From Methyloceanibacter caenitepidi (GTDB lineage Bacteria > Pseudomonadota > Alphaproteobacteria > Rhizobiales > Methyloligellaceae): a DNA stretch of 64,000 bases. This document shows positions 32,161 through 41,366 of the stretch, piece after piece; within the stretch, counting starts at the first letter, position 1; the number at the start of each line of letters is the position of its first letter. A program made the translations under genes and the position numbers. The notes beneath the pieces were generated by a model that saw only the letters and a program-made list of their open reading frames with translations, was not told where the DNA came from and made no database searches. Where the stretch lies: contig NZ_AP014648.1 in the NCBI RefSeq assembly GCF_000828475.1, positions 3,173,400 through 3,237,399 on the forward strand, written 5' to 3'.

Positions 32161-33756
32161 ATGCGTTATCGCACCAAGCTTCTCATCGCAGCCTGTCTCT
32201 TGCTCGCCATGTCGCTATCGGCGGCAGCGTTTTCCTATTGGGGCGTGGCGCAGTCGCATCGCTACCTGATCCGGTCGCGCATTGCGCACGAGCAACTGGA
32301 ACGGCAGCTTCAGCTCTCGCGTCATAGCCAACAGCTCTTCAAGGCCTGGACCGACACGCTCCTGACAGGGCTCTCCGACCGTCCTCTGGGAGAGGCCTAT
32401 CTGAAGAAGGTCATCGAATCCGACTTATCGGCGCTCGAGGATCTGTCGCGCCGGGAACTGGCGATCGTCGGCGAGGAAGAAGGCCAGGTGGAAATTGCCG
32501 AAGTTCATCGGCTGGAAGCGATCCGAAAAGAGTACCGGCACGTTCTGGAGCAGCTCTCCCAGGTCGACCAGCTGAGAAGCCGCGGACGTCCCGACATCGC
32601 CTGGCAGAATCTGGTCGACCTCCTTCGTGGCGGTCTCGACAGAGAGCTCAACGAGCTCATCGAAGTCGCCGTGGCCGACGAGACGGCGGAGGTGCTGAGG
32701 ATCGATGCCGCCGCGACGCAGCTCCTGACGCGGCTGGAGCGCATCAGCACGATCCACGCCGCCCTTGCTGTCCTCATTACGCTGGCTCTCGCGTTCCTGT
32801 TGATCCGCGGCTTACGTGCGCCCTTGGCCGCGCTCCTGGATGGGACGCGAAAGTTGGCCGAGGGCGACCTCTCCTACCGCATCGCCGTCCGGGGCAAGGA
32901 CGAGTTCGCCGAACTCGGGCGCAGTTTCAACAGCATGGCCGCCGATCTCCAGGATCACCAAAAGGCGTTGCAGGACGCGCGCGACAATCTTGAATCGATC
33001 GTGGAGGAGCGGACCGAGGAACTGCGCCTCGCGAACGACTCGCTGCGGAAGATCGACGAGACGCGGCGCGCCTTCTTTGCCGACATCAGCCATGAACTGC
33101 GCACCCCGCTGACGGTTATTCGCGGCGAGGGCGAAATCGCCTTGCGCGGCCGCAACAAGCGCATTCCGGAATACAAGCATTCCATCGAGCGCATCGTGGA
33201 ACAGGCTAAGCATCTTTCCGTCCTGGTGGGCGATCTCCTGTTCATTGCCCGGCAAGGCGCCGGTGCAGCCAAGCTGAAGATCAAGCCAGTCGATCTTACG
33301 GAGCTGGTCGAAAGCGTTGTGGGTGACGCCAAGATCATCGCCATGAACAAGGACGTGGGAATCGAGTTCGCAAACGATAGCCCGCACCAAATGGTCGACG
33401 GCGACCCGGCACGGCTGCGCCAGTTGCTGCTGATCGTCCTCGACAACGCCGTCCGGTACTCCGACGCAAGGGGAACGGTCGACGTCGGACTGTCCCGCGA
33501 GAACGGCACCGTCACGATCAAAGTCGCCGATCAAGGCGTCGGCATCCCGAAAGAAGACATGGACAGCATCTTCGAGCGCTTCCGGCGTGCTGGGAACGCC
33601 GCCGAGGCCAACGACGAAGGCTTAGGGCTCGGCCTGCCCGTGGCCCGTGCGATCGTGCAAGCCCATGGCGGGACAATCGAGGTCAAAAGTAGGGTCGGGG
33701 AAGGAACGATTATTCTGGTAAGCTTGCCGGAAAAGATGGGAGGGAGCCAAGCGTGA
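32161..33756 (+). CDS. Sensor histidine kinase
   Basis: 531 residues from ATG 32161; an in-frame TTG 9 bp upstream (32152) has AAGGAG close to it and is a possible alternative. Layout: transmembrane helix 1 (about 6-28), a periplasmic sensor of about 175 residues rich in Glu/Arg helices, transmembrane helix 2 (AALAVLITLALAFLLI), HAMP (RAPLAALLDGTRKLAEGDLS), a coiled-coil, HisKA with the phosphorylatable His (FFADISHELRTPLTVI), and HATPase_c (IVLDNAVRYSD, VADQGVGIP, GLGLGLPVARAIV). It overlaps the response regulator gene by 4 bp. The ligand is unknown; the setting between the barrel pair and ABC genes suggests it controls them. Confidence 0.93.
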   Translation: MRYRTKLLIAACLLLAMSLSAAAFSYWGVAQSHRYLIRSRIAHEQLERQLQLSRHSQQLFKAWTDTLLTGLSDRPLGEAYLKKVIESDLSALEDLSRRELAIVGEEEGQVEIAEVHRLEAIRKEYRHVLEQLSQVDQLRSRGRPDIAWQNLVDLLRGGLDRELNELIEVAVADETAEVLRIDAAATQLLTRLERISTIHAALAVLITLALAFLLIRGLRAPLAALLDGTRKLAEGDLSYRIAVRGKDEFAELGRSFNSMAADLQDHQKALQDARDNLESIVEERTEELRLANDSLRKIDETRRAFFADISHELRTPLTVIRGEGEIALRGRNKRIPEYKHSIERIVEQAKHLSVLVGDLLFIARQGAGAAKLKIKPVDLTELVESVVGDAKIIAMNKDVGIEFANDSPHQMVDGDPARLRQLLLIVLDNAVRYSDARGTVDVGLSRENGTVTIKVADQGVGIPKEDMDSIFERFRRAGNAAEANDEGLGLGLPVARAIVQAHGGTIEVKSRVGEGTIILVSLPEKMGGSQA

Positions 33757-34439
33757 ACGTGCTCTTGGTGGAAGACGAACCGCGCGTGGCCGATTTCATT
33801 GACCGGGGTCTACGCGCCGAGAACCATGGCGTCACCGTCGCGGAAAATGGCGGCGACGGCATCGAACTTGCGAAGACCGGCGACTTCGACGTGATCGTGC
33901 TCGATCTTATGCTCCCGGACATGCACGGTTACGACGTGTGCCAGCGTCTGCGCCAAGATGGTCAGCACACGCCTATACTGATGCTGACCGCGATGGACGC
34001 GATCGAGGACAAGATCAAAGGCATAAAGCTCGGCGCCGACGATTATCTCACCAAGCCCTTCGATTTCGACGAACTGCTGGTCCGGATCGAGGCGCTGGTG
34101 CGGCGGTCGCACAATTTCACGCCGAGTTCCAACGTGCTGACGGTGGGCGACCTGGAACTCGACCGCGAGTTGCTGGAAGTGAAGCGCGGTGACGAGCCGA
34201 TCAAGCTCACCGCGAAGGAACTGGCCATCCTCGAACTACTGATGAGCTCACCGGGTCGCGTCTTCTCGCGGACACGCATTCTGAACCAGGTCTGGGGATA
34301 CAGCGAGGACCCTTTGACGAATGTGGTGGACGTCTACATCGCCCGGCTGCGGCGGAAGATCGACACCAAGGGCCGGGAACCGCTGATCGAAACCGTCCGG
34401 GGACACGGCTACCGCTTGAAACCGGCGGCGGCGGGCTGA
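33753..34439 (+). CDS. OmpR/PhoB-family response regulator
   Basis: 228 residues from GTG 33753, overlapping the kinase stop (GTGA). Receiver domain: VLLVEDEPRVADFI, phospho-acceptor Asp in VIVLDLMLPDMHG, LTAMD, and the conserved Lys in LTKPFDFDELL. Winged-helix DNA-binding domain at about 130-225 (IKLTAKELAILELLMSSPG, VVDVYIARLRRKID, ETVRGHGYRLK). It is the cognate partner of the upstream kinase and the likely binder of direct repeats at the island promoters. Confidence 0.96.
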   Translation: MNVLLVEDEPRVADFIDRGLRAENHGVTVAENGGDGIELAKTGDFDVIVLDLMLPDMHGYDVCQRLRQDGQHTPILMLTAMDAIEDKIKGIKLGADDYLTKPFDFDELLVRIEALVRRSHNFTPSSNVLTVGDLELDRELLEVKRGDEPIKLTAKELAILELLMSSPGRVFSRTRILNQVWGYSEDPLTNVVDVYIARLRRKIDTKGREPLIETVRGHGYRLKPAAAG

Positions 34440-34742
34440 CGAACCCGGTTCGACAGGGCCCGGTGTCAGTCCTCTCATTGGCAACGTCTATAAGACTTTT
34501 GGCAATTCCCAAGGCATTACTGGCGCCCGTACAATGGAACCTTGCACGGGGCGGCGCATCTTGTAGATTAAGCCGCGCCACTCGCCGACGACGCGCCATA
34601 ACGATTCCAGGCCTTACTAGCAGGTCACGGCCCCGCGCACCTGTCCGCGACTGTTGCCCAGGGTGCGCATCGCCCGACCTCCTCTCAAGAGAACCTGGAA
34701 CAGACCGACGCTTGGAGGAAACTCACACTTGGAGATGACCCG
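34440..34742. other. 303-bp gap before the ABC importer, no gene seen
   Basis: Separates the response regulator from the substrate-binding protein. I see no convincing coding frame, terminator or known riboswitch; a purine-rich stretch leads into the SD at 34731. Confidence 0.5.
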
Positions 34743-35732
34743 TTGCGCCTACGCCTGCTAGCCATATTGTGCCTCGCCTTCGTGAGCTGCCTGCCCGCTC
34801 GAGCGGAGAACGTCACGCCGATCAAGGTCGGTGTCCTGAAGTTCGGCACCGTCAATTGGGTCATGGATACGATCCAAGCCAACGGCTTCGACAAGGACGA
34901 GGGGATATCTCTCGAGGTCGTCCCGCTCGCCAGCACGCAAGCGACCGCCGTCGGTCTTCAGGGCGGTTCGCTGGACATCGTCGTAACCGATTGGCTCTGG
35001 GTTTCACGGGAGCGGACGAGCGGCGCCGACTTCACCCTTGTCCCATTCTCGACGGCGCTGGGCGCGATCATGGTCCCGCCGGACTCGCCCATAAAGACGC
35101 TGGCCGACCTCAAGGGCAAGAGGCTGGGGGTCGCGGGCGGCCCGCTCGACAAGAGCTGGCTCCTGATCGTCGCCTATGCGCTGCGGACGGCCAATATCGA
35201 TCTTAGGACCGAAACCACCCAGGAGTTCGGGGCGCCGCCGCTTTTGGCGGCACGGGCGAAGCAGGGCCAAATCGACGCCGTGCTGAACTTCTGGCCCTAT
35301 GCCGCCCGCCTCGAAGCGGTGGGGTTCACCCAGCTCATTGGACTTGAGGACGTCGTACGGGAACTCGGCGCCAAGGGAGAGGTTGCCATGCTCGGCTATG
35401 TCTTCAATGCCGACTGGGCTGAGCAGAATCCCAAGGCGATCGACGGCTTCGTTCGCGCCGCGGAGAAGGCCAACGAGCTTTTGGCGACTTCGGATGCGGA
35501 ATGGGAACGGCTGAAGCCGGTCATGAGCGCGAACGATCCCAGTTTCGACGGAGCCACTTTCGAGGCGCTGAGGCGCCGTTTCCGTGAAGGCATCCCCGAG
35601 CGAGAAACCACCTCGGAAGAGGCCGACGCAAAGATCCTGTACCAGTTCCTGCGCGAGCTGGGTGGCGCGAAATTGGTCGGCAAGGGGGCCGAACTTGCCC
35701 CCGGAACCTTCTGGCACGGGTCCGCCCAGTGA
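34743..35732 (+). CDS. ABC transporter substrate-binding protein (NMT1/SsuA/TauA-like)
   Basis: Periplasmic binding protein of 329 residues; the start is TTG 34743 with GGAG at 8 nt spacing. Signal peptide RLLAILCLAFVSCLPARA. Type 2 periplasmic fold: VTPIKVGVLKFGTVNWVMD, ATAVGLQGGSLDIVVTDWLWV, DLKGKRLGVAGGP, FWPYAARLEAVG. The ligand is not evident; family members bind sulfonates, taurine, nitrate or pyrimidine precursors. Overlaps the permease gene by 4 bp, so it is a tight operon. Confidence 0.9.
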   Translation: MRLRLLAILCLAFVSCLPARAENVTPIKVGVLKFGTVNWVMDTIQANGFDKDEGISLEVVPLASTQATAVGLQGGSLDIVVTDWLWVSRERTSGADFTLVPFSTALGAIMVPPDSPIKTLADLKGKRLGVAGGPLDKSWLLIVAYALRTANIDLRTETTQEFGAPPLLAARAKQGQIDAVLNFWPYAARLEAVGFTQLIGLEDVVRELGAKGEVAMLGYVFNADWAEQNPKAIDGFVRAAEKANELLATSDAEWERLKPVMSANDPSFDGATFEALRRRFREGIPERETTSEEADAKILYQFLRELGGAKLVGKGAELAPGTFWHGSAQ

Positions 35733-36526
35733 CCACGGTGGAGGTACAGTCCGGGGTGCGCCAAGCCTCTTGGTACATGCGCGGACCATGGGTCTCGATC
35801 GTGTCCGTGGCTGCCTTTGTGCTGATCTGGTTCATCGCGGCCCATGTGGCCCAAAGCCGGCTCCTGCCGGGTCCGGTCGAGGTGCTGAACTACGTTATCG
35901 AGGAGTCGCTGCACGGCGACCTCATCTTTCAGCTCGGCATCACGCTTTGGCGCGTGCTAGCGGCCTTCGTCGTGGCCATGGTCATAGGCAGCGCCGTCGG
36001 ACTGCTCATGGGTGAGCTGCCCGCCGTCAACCGGGTGCTCGATCCGTGGCTGATCGTGCTTCTCAACCTACCGGCGCTCGTCATCATCATCCTGGCCTAT
36101 GTCTGGTTCGGCCTGACCGAGGCCGCCGCCATCGGGGCGGTCGCGCTGAACAAGATCCCGAACGTCATCGTGACGCTGCGCGAAGGTGCGCGATCGTTGG
36201 ACCCCGGGCTCGACGAAATGGCACGGGCCTACCGGCTGACGCCGTGGAGCAAGTTTCGGAATGTGACTCTGCCGCAGCTCCAGCCCTATTTCGCGACCGC
36301 CTCGCGAACGGGCCTTTCCCTTATTTGGAAGATTGTTCTGGTGGTCGAGCTGCTGGGACGTCCGAACGGTGTCGGCTTCGAGTTGCACCTGAATTTTCAG
36401 CTTTTCAATGTGACCGCTATCCTCGGCTACACGCTTGCCTTCGTGGTCGTCATGCTCGCGATCGAATATCTACTGGTACAGCCCCTTGAAAGATACACGA
36501 CACGCTGGCGTAACAAGCCAGTTTAA
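35729..36526 (+). CDS. ABC transporter permease (SsuC/TauC-like)
   Basis: 265 residues from GTG 35729, overlapping the binding-protein stop. Multi-helix inner-membrane subunit: FVLIWFIAAHVAQSRLLPG, ITLWRVLAAFVVAMVIGSAVG, LLNLPALVIIILAYVWFGLTE, and the EAA loop (EMARAYRLTPWSKFRNVTLPQ) that contacts the ATPase. It ends GFELHLNFQLFNVTAILGYTLAFVVVM. Pairs with the flanking binding protein and ATPase in an importer. Confidence 0.95.
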   Translation: MTTVEVQSGVRQASWYMRGPWVSIVSVAAFVLIWFIAAHVAQSRLLPGPVEVLNYVIEESLHGDLIFQLGITLWRVLAAFVVAMVIGSAVGLLMGELPAVNRVLDPWLIVLLNLPALVIIILAYVWFGLTEAAAIGAVALNKIPNVIVTLREGARSLDPGLDEMARAYRLTPWSKFRNVTLPQLQPYFATASRTGLSLIWKIVLVVELLGRPNGVGFELHLNFQLFNVTAILGYTLAFVVVMLAIEYLLVQPLERYTTRWRNKPV

Positions 36527-37238
36527 GATCCGCATCGGGGAAAAGACCCATGTCGGCGCCGACGGCACGCGGCTGACGGCGATCCGCGAATTGTCGCTCG
36601 ACCTGGCGCCCGAGAGCATGACCGTGCTCATGGGGCCCTCGGGGTGCGGCAAGACCACGTTGCTACGCATTGTGGCCGGGCTCGATGACGAATTCACCGG
36701 CGAAATCGACATGCCGGCGCATGCACGGTTGGGGTTCATGTTTCAGGAGCCGCGCCTCCTGCCTTGGCGAACCGTGCAGCAAAACATCGAGCTCGTCGCC
36801 GCGCCCGGGTTCTCTGGGAAAGATCTCGAAACTTTGGCAGAAGCGGTGGGGATCGCCGAAATGATGTCTCGTTACCCGCAAGAGCTTTCGCTAGGCCTCG
36901 CTCGCCGGGCGGCGCTCGCACGCGCCTTTTCGACGGAGCCCGACCTCCTGTTGCTGGACGAACCGTTCGTTTCCCTCGACGAACGCACCGCGGATCGGCT
37001 CCGGCGCCTGCTGCTTAAGGTCTGGTCCGCGCGGCCCACGACGGCCGTTATGGTCACGCACAATCCACGCGAGGCCCTGCAACTTGCCGACAACCTCGTG
37101 GTAATGGCGCCGCGGCCAACACATGTGCTCGCGGTCGAGAGCATTGACGTGCCGCAAAAGGACCGCGACCCGGCAATGATCGAGGCGCTGCTCACCGATC
37201 TCTCCAAGCGCTTTCCGGCCAATTTCTCAGAGATGTAG
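36486..37238 (+). CDS. ABC transporter ATP-binding protein (SsuB/TauB-like)
   Basis: About 250 residues. There is no ATG before the nucleotide-binding core, so I place the start at TTG 36486 inside the permease end (41-bp overlap); a TTG at 36435 is another option. Walker A (MGPSGCGKTTLLR), Q-loop (FMFQEPRLLPW), an atypical LSLGLARR signature, Walker B (LLLLDEPFVSLD) and the His switch (VMVTHNPREAL) are visible. Powers the importer formed with the two preceding genes. The weak starts imply translational coupling. Confidence 0.88.
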   Translation: MKDTRHAGVTSQFKIRIGEKTHVGADGTRLTAIRELSLDLAPESMTVLMGPSGCGKTTLLRIVAGLDDEFTGEIDMPAHARLGFMFQEPRLLPWRTVQQNIELVAAPGFSGKDLETLAEAVGIAEMMSRYPQELSLGLARRAALARAFSTEPDLLLLDEPFVSLDERTADRLRRLLLKVWSARPTTAVMVTHNPREALQLADNLVVMAPRPTHVLAVESIDVPQKDRDPAMIEALLTDLSKRFPANFSEM

Positions 37239-37275
37239 ACCTCAACGGCGCTCGACCTTCGCCTATGTGGCGCGG

Positions 37276-38091
37276 TTAGCCCCCGGCGGGCGCCGTCGCT
37301 TTGCGCTGCTGGATGCCACGCGACGGATCGTAGGCCCATACGGATAGCCCCAGGAACACGACCGTGCAGACCGCCACGACCGCCAGGGCCTCCCAGTTCA
37401 TCTTCTGATAGAACGCGAACCGGATCAGTTCCACCGCCCAGGTGAACGGGTTGTAGAAGCAGATCTCGTAGAGGATCCAGCTGCCTTCCTGCATCTTCCA
37501 AAGCGGGTAGAGCGCCGAGGAGGCGAAGAACATCGGGAAGATGACGAAGTTCATGATCCCGGCGAAGTTCTCGAGCTGCTTGATGGTCGACGACAGCAGC
37601 ATGCCCAGCGCACCGAACATCATACCGGTAAGGATCAGGGCCGGCAGCGCAAGCACGTACCCTAGGGGCGGCAACTCCACGCCGAACAGATAGGCCACGG
37701 CCAAAAACGTGTAGACCTGGAACAGGGACACAAGCACACCGGCAAACAGCCGCGCGATGAGCAAGAACCAGCGCGGAAGCGGTGTGGTCAACAGAACCCG
37801 CATCGAACCCATCTCGCGGTCGTACACCATCGACAGCGAACTCTGCATGCCCTGGAAAAGCTGGATCATCGCCAGAAGGCCGGGCGTGATGTAGACGTCG
37901 TAGGTGATGTACGTCTCGTAGGGCGGAATGATCGAGATTCCGAGGGCCGCCCGGAACCCGGCTGCGAAGATGATCAGCCAGATCAGGGGCCGGACGAGCG
38001 CCGCGAGGAACCGCTCCCGTTGCTGCAAGAAGCGCAGGAGCTCCCGCCAGACAATCCCACCGAAAGCACGGGTGTAGTGCAACAGGGTCAT
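37276..38091 (-). CDS. PedC-like ABC transporter permease (PQQ-alcohol dehydrogenase-associated)
   Basis: 271 residues from ATG 38091, overlapping the ATPase stop by 4 bp. An ABC-2 type permease: REMLRFLQ-like N-terminus (RELLRFLQQRERFLAALVRP), PYETYITYDVYITPGLLAMI, GMQSSLSMVYDREMGSMRVL and a C-terminal PFTWAVELIRFAFY. This is the style of the family named for PedC in PQQ-dependent alcohol oxidation operons; in Pseudomonas putida the PedA1A2BC transporter is needed for lanthanide-dependent growth. Convergent with the importer (38 bp gap). Confidence 0.87.
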   Translation of the reverse strand: MTLLHYTRAFGGIVWRELLRFLQQRERFLAALVRPLIWLIIFAAGFRAALGISIIPPYETYITYDVYITPGLLAMIQLFQGMQSSLSMVYDREMGSMRVLLTTPLPRWFLLIARLFAGVLVSLFQVYTFLAVAYLFGVELPPLGYVLALPALILTGMMFGALGMLLSSTIKQLENFAGIMNFVIFPMFFASSALYPLWKMQEGSWILYEICFYNPFTWAVELIRFAFYQKMNWEALAVVAVCTVVFLGLSVWAYDPSRGIQQRKATAPAGG

Positions 38092-38867
38092 ACGGCGACC
38101 TCCTCCACGCGATCTCCGGTGAGACGCCGGAAAGCCTCCGCCAAACTCGTCGACCCCGTCTCTTTCTCGATGCCGGCCACGTCGCCGCGCGCGACCACCC
38201 GCCCCTTGTTGATGACGACGAGAGCGTCCTCGCTCTCCACCTCGTCGAACAGATGCGTCGCCCACAGGACGCCGATATTGTCTGTGGCCGCCAGCTTGTG
38301 AATGTGGCGCACGATGGCGTCGCGCGTCGGATCGTCGAGGCCGATCGTGGGCTCGTCGAGAAGAAGCAGTTTCGGGCTATGAAGAAGCGACCGCGCGATT
38401 TCGACGCGGCGCCGGTGGCCGCCGTTCAACGCCCGCACCTTCTCGCCGATACGTTCGGCCATGTCGAGCGAGGCCAACGCCTTCTCCATGCGCGTATCAG
38501 CTTCCTTCCGGCCGAGCCCTCGCAGCGAGGCGAAGTAGCGAAGGTTCTGACGCACGGTAAGGTCCAGATCGAGGGTCGGCTGCTGAAAGACGACCCCCAG
38601 CGGGGCCAAGATCTTGAAGCCCCACTCGGCCGCCGCCTTGCCGTCGATCTCGATACGGCCGGTCGGGGCGTCGAACAGACGCGTGATGAGCGAGAAGAGC
38701 GTGGATTTGCCGGCGCCGTTCGGCCCCAAAAGGGCCGTCACCCGTCCCGGATAGACATCGAAGCTGACGTCGTCCAGCGCTTGTTTGGCGCCGTACCAGT
38801 AGGACACGTTCTGAACCGATAGCACCGGCTCCGGCGTTCCGGCAGCGCCGGAGACTGATTCTGCCAT
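38088..38867 (-). CDS. PedB-like ABC transporter ATPase (PQQ-alcohol dehydrogenase-associated)
   Basis: 259 residues from ATG 38867 (GGAGGAG nearby). Walker A (LLGPNGAGKSTLFSL), Q-loop (VFQQPTLDLDLTVRQNL), signature (LNGGHRRRVEIARSLL), Walker B (LLLLDEPTIGLD) and LWATHLFDEVES follow the pattern of the ATPase paired with PedC-type permeases. It forms a two-gene operon with the permease. No matching periplasmic subunit is adjacent on this strand. Confidence 0.87.
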   Translation of the reverse strand: MAESVSGAAGTPEPVLSVQNVSYWYGAKQALDDVSFDVYPGRVTALLGPNGAGKSTLFSLITRLFDAPTGRIEIDGKAAAEWGFKILAPLGVVFQQPTLDLDLTVRQNLRYFASLRGLGRKEADTRMEKALASLDMAERIGEKVRALNGGHRRRVEIARSLLHSPKLLLLDEPTIGLDDPTRDAIVRHIHKLAATDNIGVLWATHLFDEVESEDALVVINKGRVVARGDVAGIEKETGSTSLAEAFRRLTGDRVEEVAV

Positions 38868-39077
38868 GCTCCTCCATCCCCTCGGAACTCTTGCGGTTCC
38901 TGTTCGGGCTTCGCTCCTCGTTCGTTTCCTCAAATGAGAAATAGCCTCTGGCCCGGCCTTTCACAAGCATCCCGCCGGATATCGGCATCGGTGCGTGGCT
39001 CACCAGCGCACGGATGCCAAAGACCTCTCGTTGATGTGATCGACGGGTTGGGGAGAACGTGCCGGCCTGCATTAGGC

Positions 39078-39107
39078 AAAAAAGAAGCCGCCCCGAGGGG
39101 CGGCTTC
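39078..39107 (-). terminator. Rho-independent terminator of the porin gene
   Basis: Perfect 11-bp stem (39084-39094 and 39097-39107) with a run of six T on the minus strand (complement of 39078-39083), 26 bp after the porin stop. Confidence 0.95.
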
Positions 39108-39132
39108 CGTAAGTGTCGTCTGGATTGGTGGA

Positions 39133-40647
39133 TTAGAAGAAGATGATGCCACCAACCTGGAACAGATCGTAGTCTTCGAAGCCCTGGCTGACGTTCCGGG
39201 TCGTGCCCGTTGCGCCATTGACGCCGATGAAGTCGATGTCGGCTGCCTGGTGCTGCCAGCGAGCGAACACGTGCATCGCTGCCGCGTCGATCTCCTGGAC
39301 CGCGCCAAGACCCCAGCGCTGGATTTCCGAACCCGTCACGTACAGGCCGTTGACGAAGTTGCCGTTCACGTCCACGCCACCGGCGCCGCAGAAGTTGGAG
39401 GCCGTGCCGCCGACCCCGGCGAAGCTGGCGCAGTTGTTCGTACCAGCAACACCGTTGAAGCCGTCGTTATACTGGCCGTACTCGCCGTAAAGGACCGTCG
39501 CGCCGAGCGGGTTCCACGTCCGCTTCAGGAAGCCCTTCAAGTACCAGGAGTCCCAGCTCGGGATGCCCTGCTGCACGCCGTTGTAGTTCACGTAGTTCGC
39601 GTCGATCTCTTCGTAGTTGTAGTAACCGTAGATACCGAGACCGGTCGGAGCGTGCATGACCGTACCGCCGAACTGGTTGATCGAGGTCGACCCCGTCTGG
39701 TTCGCGCTGAACAGGTTGCCGTTCGACTGCGTGTACGAATATGCCGCCGAAATCTTAAAGTCACCCCAGTCGCCCGTGTAGAACACGGCCAGGTCCCAGA
39801 TCTCAGGCGCATCGTTCACCGGAGCAGCCCGGAAGCTGTTCGAGTAATCGTCCGTGTAAGACGCCTCGATCCGGAAGCCCCCAAACGTCGGCGAGTCGTA
39901 CCGGATACCGCTCTGCGGAGCACCGTAGCAGTCGCCGCCGACCGGACCGACCAGCGAACAGTTCAGGAAGTTGCCCCAGGTCATGCCCGAAAGGCCGTTG
40001 AACCCGGAAGCGCCGTTCTTCGGACGAAGCAGGAACCCGCCGCCTTCGAAGAACACCGCGTTCGATTCGATCACCGTGCCGGAAATGTCGGCCAGAACAG
40101 CCGCGTTATCCGACGCAGGGCTCAGATAGCCCAGGTTGATCGTGCCGTAGTCGTCGCTCTTGATGTACATGTACGAGTACAGCGTCTGGATGCTGCCAAG
40201 GCTCAGCGAATCCTGGGCAAACTGGTTCGAAAAGATACCGAAGTTGTTGCCGTTCAGCAGATTGCCGGCCCACGCGCCAGGCGTCGTAACCGTCAAGTTG
40301 TAACCGCCCGACCACCCAGGAGCGATCGTCGCAGAACCCGTGATCGCAAAACGGGAACCAAGGTCGACGTCCTTCGTGCCAACCCAGCTGTCCGTCAGCG
40401 CGCCGTCATCCCACCAGTTCATCGACTCGATGACCCAGCCAGATACCGTCACGGATACCTTCTTGTTCCCCTTCTGCACCGCAGATGCTTCAAGCTCGGC
40501 TACCCGCTCTTCAAGATCCGCGCAGCAATTGCCGCCGTAGCCCTGCGCACTCGCAGGCGCAGCGCTCAGAGCGTAAACCCCAAGCCCAAGCGCGGCTGCA
40601 ATGGCAATGCGGCTGGATGTTCTTGTCAGTCCCCCAAACATCTCCAT
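39133..40647 (-). CDS. Outer-membrane porin (porin_2 type)
   Basis: 504 residues from ATG 40647 (GGAAGG SD). Signal peptide (IAIAAALGLGVYALSAAPASA), a short coiled coil (CCADLEERVAELEA), then a 16-strand barrel rich in Tyr, Gly and Asn: VSVTVSGWVIESMNWWDDG, SRFAITGSATI, GTINLGYLSPASDNAA, DLAVFYTGDWGDFKISAAYSY, ending FQVGGIIFF with a terminal Phe for barrel insertion. It is the general diffusion porin of Hyphomicrobiales. Strong terminator and long leader indicate high expression. Confidence 0.93.
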   Translation of the reverse strand: MEMFGGLTRTSSRIAIAAALGLGVYALSAAPASAQGYGGNCCADLEERVAELEASAVQKGNKKVSVTVSGWVIESMNWWDDGALTDSWVGTKDVDLGSRFAITGSATIAPGWSGGYNLTVTTPGAWAGNLLNGNNFGIFSNQFAQDSLSLGSIQTLYSYMYIKSDDYGTINLGYLSPASDNAAVLADISGTVIESNAVFFEGGGFLLRPKNGASGFNGLSGMTWGNFLNCSLVGPVGGDCYGAPQSGIRYDSPTFGGFRIEASYTDDYSNSFRAAPVNDAPEIWDLAVFYTGDWGDFKISAAYSYTQSNGNLFSANQTGSTSINQFGGTVMHAPTGLGIYGYYNYEEIDANYVNYNGVQQGIPSWDSWYLKGFLKRTWNPLGATVLYGEYGQYNDGFNGVAGTNNCASFAGVGGTASNFCGAGGVDVNGNFVNGLYVTGSEIQRWGLGAVQEIDAAAMHVFARWQHQAADIDFIGVNGATGTTRNVSQGFEDYDLFQVGGIIFF

Positions 40648-41366
40648 GTCCACCTTCCCTGGCCAAAATTGACTAATCCAAAACTCTCGTTCTGCGGCGG
40701 TTAAGCGCCTTACCGGCTTAGCTGTCGCCAAAATTATGGACGAGTTCCCGCCAGCAGAGAGTTCTACTGTCTGCTTATACGCGATCCCCCTCGAAGGTAA
40801 ATTGCTAACAAACCGTGCGAGCCCCTTTTCGCTGAAGTTGTGACATTTCGGCCACGAAATATTAGCGCTGTCCTGGGCCCTGCGACCCACCCGATCGCGC
40901 TGAGATTTGCACGTTAAATCAGTGTCTTAAGTTGAAGGCGGCGCGTGCGTGCGGCTGATCCCGTAAGAACCGGCGTAGCCCTGCGGCTCGACCAGCCGCC
41001 GGCCGGTTTTGCACAATTCGTGTCCATCCGCGGGTGCATTTCAGGGCACTCCGGATTCACCTCTATGCGCCAACCTGTTACCTCCTTCCGGTGGAGCATT
41101 TTCGGGTCGCGACGGGGTGGTGTTTGGGCTAGTACTCATGGGTCGGCTTCGGGTTCCGAGGCCGGGCGGGCAAGCTTCCGACGCCTCCGGGCGCGGACGG
41201 CACGGCCACATCTCGGGCCTGGTTTTGCTTCGGCTGGTCTCGCCGGGGTGGCCTCGGTCGAATCGCCTGTGGTGAGTCGCCTGTGTCCGTCGCACCGGCG
41301 TCCGGGCTTGCAGGGCCTAAAAATCAATCAACCCAGACCAGGGATGAAAACAGGGCGACGCAGACT
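40648..41366. other. 719-bp intergenic region upstream of the porin, no gene seen
   Basis: Contains the porin leader/promoter and the upstream region of the response regulator. The only clear signal is a 6-bp inverted repeat ATTTCG-GCCA-CGAAAT (40845-40860). Longer frames across 40914-41394 overlap on both strands and look non-coding. Confidence 0.55.

Noticed and set aside
39250..40704. A 484-codon plus-strand ORF opposite the porin
   Set aside because: It mirrors the porin gene in an antisense frame, has no family pattern and is arginine-rich; a GC-rich shadow.
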